A stretch of DNA of 6,231 nt, taken from assembly GCA_030018875.1 (NCBI GenBank), contig JASEHK010000089.1:1-6231 (forward strand), written 5' to 3'. Origin of the DNA: Endomicrobiia bacterium. Its GTDB lineage: Bacteria; Elusimicrobiota; Endomicrobiia; PHAN01. This document shows positions 6,225 through 6,231 of the stretch, one piece after another; positions within the stretch are counted from its first letter, which is position 1, and each line of letters begins with the position of its first letter. The translations under genes and the position numbers were made by a program. The notes under the pieces were generated by a model. It did no database searches, was not told the origin of the DNA, and saw only the letters and a program-made list of their open reading frames with translations.

Positions 6225-6231
6225 TCGAACC
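6210..6231 (-). tRNA. tRNA 3' end, probably tRNA-Gly (partial, cut by window edge)
   Basis: Read on the minus strand, the last 22 bases give GGTTCGAGTCC, a textbook T-arm loop (TTCGAGT) with its 3' stem CCGGT. The acceptor strand CGCCCGC and discriminator T at position 6210 follow. No CCA is encoded (the next bases are GTT), so a CCA-adding enzyme would be needed. The implied 5' acceptor strand GCGGGCG and U73 are typical of bacterial tRNA-Gly. The anticodon lies outside the window, so identity is an inference; tRNA-Cys and others with U73 are less likely. The gene ends about 100 bp before the HD-GYP start codon on the same strand. Confidence 0.8.

Overview
All six protein genes and one partial tRNA gene lie on the minus strand, so the window reads from its right end (6231) to its left end. 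Genes are packed with gaps of 1 to 55 bp or 4-base overlaps, and no stretch over 300 bases lacks a gene. The DNA is moderately GC-rich and typically bacterial: mostly clear Shine-Dalgarno sites, ATGA-type overlaps and a sigma70-like promoter. The gene set (SerA next to a class V aminotransferase, a stand-alone HD-GYP protein, and an ABC-2 exporter coupled to a membrane-anchored TPR protein) resembles uncultured Elusimicrobiota or Omnitrophota. That placement is an impression from protein style and is weakly supported.

Region by region in transcription order. (1) 6210-6231 is the 3' end of a tRNA, probably tRNA-Gly, cut by the window edge. (2) 6109-6197 is a short spacer. It holds an exact 27-bp copy of the tRNA 3' end plus flank, a 77-nt segment with tRNA-like ends but no tRNA interior, and a good sigma70 promoter candidate. 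(3) 4948-6108 encodes an HD-GYP signalling protein with a disordered, proline/alanine-rich N-terminus. (4) 3762-4892 encodes a class V PLP aminotransferase and 2156-3739 encodes SerA, 3-phosphoglycerate dehydrogenase; together they probably perform the first two steps of serine synthesis. (5) 1423-2154 and 671-1426 encode the ATPase and permease of an ABC-2 type transporter. (6) 1-674 encodes an N-terminally anchored TPR protein, truncated by the window edge.

The six genes could form one operon read from the promoter at about 6138-6166, with a possible weak second promoter near the end of the HD-GYP gene. The functional groups (cyclic-dinucleotide-type signalling, serine synthesis, export plus TPR) have no obvious biochemical link, so co-transcription may simply reflect genome compactness. 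Most of the window is ordinary metabolism and transport, and I see no clear new defence, mobile or regulatory system. The most unusual structure is the duplicated tRNA 3' end, whose edge falls exactly at the HD-GYP start codon.
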